In this document: piece after piece, positions 5,223 through 8,380 of the stretch
Layout: each line of letters begins with the position of its first letter
Numbering within the stretch: the first letter of the stretch is position 1
Source of the DNA: Bacillota bacterium
Lineage (GTDB): Bacteria > Bacillota > Clostridia > Christensenellales > CAG-138
Assembly (NCBI GenBank): GCA_023409435.1
Contig: JAEYHP010000032.1
Span: forward strand, 1 to 8,380
DNA length: 8,380 nt
Direction of reading: 5' to 3'
Position numbers and translations under genes: made by a program
The notes under the pieces: generated by a model
What the model saw: the letters and a program-made list of their open reading frames with translations, nothing else
Databases searched by the model: none
Told to the model about the DNA's origin: nothing

Positions 5223-7052
5223 TCAAGAGAGCGATATCAGCAGGAACGCCGATACGAACGCGATGCCAACCACCGTCCAGACAAGGTACACGGCGGTATT
5301 GCCGGTATGCGCCTTGCGTATCCCGCCCGAGACCCAGCCCGTAAAGCGGACGATGGCCGTATCGTAGAACCAGCTGATGCCGCTATTTACCGCAAGCGCC
5401 GCCGTGGAATATCCTTTTCCCAGCAGGCCAAACACGCAGTACGGGTCAAAAACCTTCTTTTCTGCGAGCTCATATACCTGGTGCAGGCCCGGCGCGTAGT
5501 GGAAGTGATCCGCCGCCAATATCCCGCGCCCGGTCTTTTTATAGCCCAAGCGGTGGCTCAGTACCGCAAGCGCAAGCACGGCAAGGGAAATGCCCGCCAG
5601 CAGGAAGTTCGTGTGCGTGCCCGCCTCTTCCAGATGTTCCATCTCGGGCAGGAAGGTCTTGAACAGCGCGACCAGCTGGCCCTGGAACGCGCCAGCCAAG
5701 ATACAGCCGGCCGCAAGAACGATCATGGGTACAAGCATAATGAAGGGCGCTTCCTTGACGTCCTTTTTGGGCGCCTCGGCTTTGCCAAAGAACGCGGCGT
5801 GCCCAAGCTTTAAAAAGGAGACCGCCGTAAAGAACGCGCCTACCGCCGCCACAATATAGAAGGGCAGCGAGGCTTCAATCGCAGCGTCAAATATCAACTC
5901 CTTGGAAAAGAAGCCGTTCGTCAGCGGGAACCCGGCGATGGAGGCCGCGGCGATCAGGAAGCAGACAAATGTGACGGGCATCTGCTTTCTCAAGCCGCCC
6001 ACCACCTTCAAATCCGTGGTGCCCGCCTGCCGCTCCACGGAGCCCGCCGTTAAAAACAGGCAGCTTTTGTAGAGCGCGTTGTTGAGCATATGGAATAGAC
6101 CGCCTATGATGCCCACCGGAAGCGCGGTGCCGATACCCAGCAGCATGTAGCCCACCTGGCTGACCGCGTGGTAGGAAAGGAGGCGTTTATAGTCCTTTTG
6201 AATGAGCGCCATCATGACAGCGAAGAGTATGCTCGCGGCGCCCAGCGTCATGAGAGCCGTGCTCATGGCGGAGCCGTGCTCCAGCGTATAGAGGCCGGTC
6301 GTGATGCGCACAAGCAGGTAAATGCCCATCAGCTTTTCCAAAGCGCCGGGCAGGAACGCCATGAAGGGCAGCGGCGCGTCGTTGGCGGCGTCCGGTATCC
6401 AGGTGTGGAAGGGCATTGCGCCCGCCTTGCCGAGTGCGCCGATCAGCATCAGAATGAATGCCGCGGATGTGGAAGCTTCCACCGGAAGGTGGATGCCCTC
6501 CATATTCAGCGTGCCTGCGAGCTGCGCCGTCATGCCGATGCCCAGCATCAGGCAAAGGTCCGTGAAGCCCACGATGACAATCGCCTTAACGGCGGTTTTG
6601 AAGCCGCCGGGCTTATCGGTCAGGAGCATGGCGAACATCGTGCAGAGGATACCTTCCCAGAAGAAGAGCAGCAGCACGAGGTTGTTTGCAAGCACCGCGC
6701 CGTTGACGAGAGTCAAGGTAATGAGGAAAAACGCATAAAAGCGCTTGGCGTAGGGCTTTTCCCGCAGGAACGCGGTGGAATAGAGCGCAATCAGCAGTGC
6801 GATAATCGCAACCGCCAAGAGAATAAAGCCGGAGAACGGGGTTAGGCGCAGGGAAAACTCAAGGCCGAACCCGCCCCAGGGGAGATCCACGGCGATTTGC
6901 TTTCCATATACGCCGATCATCAGCCCAAGGTTGACAAGCGCAGAAAGCACAAGCAAACATTCCTTGACCCACTTCGTCTTTTGCGGAAGCAGGAACGTAA
7001 GAACCGCGAACGCTGCGGGCGTGAATATCAAAAACAATACTTCGTTATTCAT
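5223..7052 (-). CDS. NuoL/EchA/HyfB-like antiporter subunit with C-terminal lateral-helix extension
   Basis: This 609-residue membrane protein is the longest antiporter-like subunit here. Channel residues are visible: Glu133 in FFWEGIL (130-136), Lys209 in ALGKAGAMPFHTW (206-218), Lys240 in ALEKLMGIYLL (237-247), His321, and Lys384 in GFFSK (380-384). After the 14-helix core, residues about 505-585 form a long, partly amphipathic stretch. A last helix (about 587-607) follows. This matches the NuoL lateral (HL) helix plus terminal anchor, which in complex I runs along the membrane arm. The region PDAANDAPLPFMAFLP (220-235) differs from the PDAMxGPTPVSALIHAA pattern of NuoL and resembles group 4 hydrogenase relatives. 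The ATG overlaps the previous stop (ATGA), and only a weak GGTGG lies upstream, so translation is probably coupled. The family is certain; equivalence to NuoL is likely from the C-terminal extension. Confidence 0.93.
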   Translation of the reverse strand: MNNEVLFLIFTPAAFAVLTFLLPQKTKWVKECLLVLSALVNLGLMIGVYGKQIAVDLPWGGFGLEFSLRLTPFSGFILLAVAIIALLIALYSTAFLREKPYAKRFYAFFLITLTLVNGAVLANNLVLLLFFWEGILCTMFAMLLTDKPGGFKTAVKAIVIVGFTDLCLMLGIGMTAQLAGTLNMEGIHLPVEASTSAAFILMLIGALGKAGAMPFHTWIPDAANDAPLPFMAFLPGALEKLMGIYLLVRITTGLYTLEHGSAMSTALMTLGAASILFAVMMALIQKDYKRLLSYHAVSQVGYMLLGIGTALPVGIIGGLFHMLNNALYKSCLFLTAGSVERQAGTTDLKVVGGLRKQMPVTFVCFLIAAASIAGFPLTNGFFSKELIFDAAIEASLPFYIVAAVGAFFTAVSFLKLGHAAFFGKAEAPKKDVKEAPFIMLVPMIVLAAGCILAGAFQGQLVALFKTFLPEMEHLEEAGTHTNFLLAGISLAVLALAVLSHRLGYKKTGRGILAADHFHYAPGLHQVYELAEKKVFDPYCVFGLLGKGYSTAALAVNSGISWFYDTAIVRFTGWVSGGIRKAHTGNTAVYLVWTVVGIAFVSAFLLISLS

Positions 7053-8380
7053 GCCGCCACCACCAATTGCCGCACAAGGGCTTCAACAAAGCCTGCGGGA
7101 ATTTGAACCAGCAGACCGCTGATGAGGGACAGCGCCGCAAGCAGCGCCACAGAGAAAGTCATGCTGAACGAACCTTCCTTTTTCAGCTCCCGCTTGGGTT
7201 CGCCCAAGAATACCTTGGTGAACGCGCGCAGCAGGTAGACTATTGTAAATACCGCGCCCAGCAGGAACGTAAATGCGATCAAGGGATGCCCGGCCGCAGC
7301 CGCGCCGTTGAGCACCATGTATTTGCTGAAGAAGCCGCCGAACGGCGGGATGCCCATGACGGAGAACGCGCACAGCAGGAAGGATACCGCGGTAATCGGC
7401 ATGGTTTTGATTAAGCCGCCCAGTTCCCGGATGTCCTTGGTGTGGTAGGTGTGCTCCACAATGCCCGCGCACAGGAAGAGACCCGCCTTGGATATGCCGT
7501 GCATCAATATGTAGAGGATACCGCCCGCCGCGGCAAGCTCGCCGCCAACGGACAACCCTAAGAAGATATAGCCGATCTGGCTGACCGTGGAGTATGCGAT
7601 GATACGCTTGATGTCATGTTCCGCGATCGCCGCACCCGCGCAGGCCAGGGAACTCACGGCGGCGATGATGGGGACCACGGTATGCCACACGTCGTCCAGC
7701 TTAAAGTTCACAAGGAACAGCCGTGCGAACACGTACACGCCGATTTTAACCAGCACCGCAGCGTGCAAAAGCGCGGTAACGGGGGAGGGCGCCACGCCGG
7801 CATCCGCAAGCCAGGAGTGAAGCGGCAGCGTTGCGGATTTTGAAAGCAGGCCGAAGAGGATGAGCGCTACCGCGCCCGCCGCAATGGGCTGGCCCTTCAA
7901 TGCTAAAAGATCCGTCGTGCCGGTCTGCACATAGATCATGATGAAACCTGCAAGCATCAATAAAGCGCCGAACACCGTAATGAGAAAGGCCTTGTTGGCG
8001 CGGCGCACAAACTCCTTCTCACGGAAGAAGCCAATCAACCGCCAGCAGCAAAGCGCGGAAATCTCCCAGAACAGGTAAAGGAAAATGAGATCCGTCGAAT
8101 AGACGATACCCATCATCGCGCCGATAAACAGCGCCACAAAAAAGTAGTATTCGCTTTGGTTACTTGCGTGCGACATGTAACCGAACGAATACCCTACTAT
8201 GATAAGGCCGATCAGCGAGGCGGATATCGCCATAAATACCGCCAGGCCGTCCGCCATGAGGCCAAAGCTCAACCCCAACGGCAGCGTAATCTGCACCACG
8301 GATGGACTTTTTAGCGACGATGGCAGCGCGAGTATGCTTAAAACAAGCGGCGCCGCTACCAGAACAAAGGCAAGGGCGTT
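7049..8380 (-). CDS. Antiporter-like proton-translocating subunit, NuoM/NuoN/MrpD-like (5' end off window)
   Basis: At least 443 codons of a polytopic antiporter-like subunit are present, open to the right edge. A GTG at 8299 is not a convincing start, because 27 further in-frame codons upstream continue a hydrophobic helix (LAFVLVAAPLVLSILAL) typical of this family's N-terminus. Channel residues are visible: glutamate in LFWEIS (codon 8063-8065), lysine in LLSKSATLPLHSW (codon 7838-7840), a further lysine in AAVLVKIGVYV, and lysine in GGFFSK (codon 7322-7324). The loop DAGVAPSPVTALLHAA keeps the usual complex I/Mrp pattern. The protein ends soon after its last helix, with no lateral-helix extension, so the full length is probably near that of NuoM, NuoN or MrpD. 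It is the second MrpD-type pump of the cluster; further pumps could lie upstream off the window. Confidence 0.93.
   Translation of the reverse strand, partial: NALAFVLVAAPLVLSILALPSSLKSPSVVQITLPLGLSFGLMADGLAVFMAISASLIGLIIVGYSFGYMSHASNQSEYYFFVALFIGAMMGIVYSTDLIFLYLFWEISALCCWRLIGFFREKEFVRRANKAFLITVFGALLMLAGFIMIYVQTGTTDLLALKGQPIAAGAVALILFGLLSKSATLPLHSWLADAGVAPSPVTALLHAAVLVKIGVYVFARLFLVNFKLDDVWHTVVPIIAAVSSLACAGAAIAEHDIKRIIAYSTVSQIGYIFLGLSVGGELAAAGGILYILMHGISKAGLFLCAGIVEHTYHTKDIRELGGLIKTMPITAVSFLLCAFSVMGIPPFGGFFSKYMVLNGAAAAGHPLIAFTFLLGAVFTIVYLLRAFTKVFLGEPKRELKKEGSFSMTFSVALLAALSLISGLLVQIPAGFVEALVRQLVVAA

Noticed and set aside
5160..5813. 217-codon plus-strand open frame opposite the NuoL-like gene end
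   Set aside because: Composition (Arg, Gln, Ala rich, no hydrophobic pattern) is that of a shadow frame, and the opposite strand encodes clear membrane helices.
6168..6845. 225-codon plus-strand open frame rich in His, Glu and Arg
   Set aside because: It lies fully opposite conserved helices of the NuoL-like subunit; no motif or ribosome binding site context supports it.
8297..8299. GTG at 8299 as start of the first antiporter-like gene
   Set aside because: In-frame codons continue to the window edge and encode a hydrophobic helix expected in this family, so the true start is off the window.

Overview
The whole window is one strand-uniform gene block on the minus strand. It is part of an operon for a membrane-bound, complex I-related [NiFe] hydrogenase (group 4, energy-converting type). 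Genes lie almost end to end: the longest non-coding gap is 35 bp, several genes overlap or share stop/start bases, and most starts have a strong GGAGG-type ribosome binding site. No tRNA, rRNA, mobile element, CRISPR array, promoter or terminator is visible, and no stretch above 300 bp lacks a gene. Both ends cut through genes, so the operon continues in both directions.

In transcription order (right to left) the window holds: an antiporter-like subunit with its N-terminus off the window (7049-8380); a NuoL-like antiporter subunit with a C-terminal lateral-helix extension (5223-7052); a third antiporter-like subunit of NuoM/NuoN/MrpD type (3772-5187); a NuoJ-like subunit that reads as an MbhD-MbhE-like fusion (3250-3756); a NuoK/MrpC-like subunit (2945-3253); a NuoA-like subunit (2584-2919); the NuoB-like small subunit (2163-2594); the NuoC-like subunit (1672-2148); the hydrogenase large subunit, homologous to NuoD (453-1670); and the NuoH-like membrane anchor, truncated by the left edge (1-449). 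A NuoI-like ferredoxin-type subunit is expected just beyond position 1 but cannot be seen.

The key reading is that the NuoD homologue keeps all four nickel-binding cysteines (RICGIC near the N-terminus, DPCFSC near the C-terminus), and the small subunit has the hydrogenase-style CxxC spacing instead of the tandem cysteines of complex I. The catalytic arm is therefore a hydrogenase and not a quinone reductase. The membrane arm, however, has essentially the full complex I set (A, H, J, K and three antiporter-like subunits). The probable job is to couple electron transfer between reduced ferredoxin and protons/H2 to pumping of H+ or Na+. Gene symbols are left blank because nuo names would imply a quinone reductase; homology is given in each call.

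The organism is most likely an anaerobic bacterium. Moderately GC-rich DNA, strong GGAGG ribosome binding sites and frequent GTG starts would fit a Clostridia-type Firmicute, but this is an inference and the sequence alone does not settle it.
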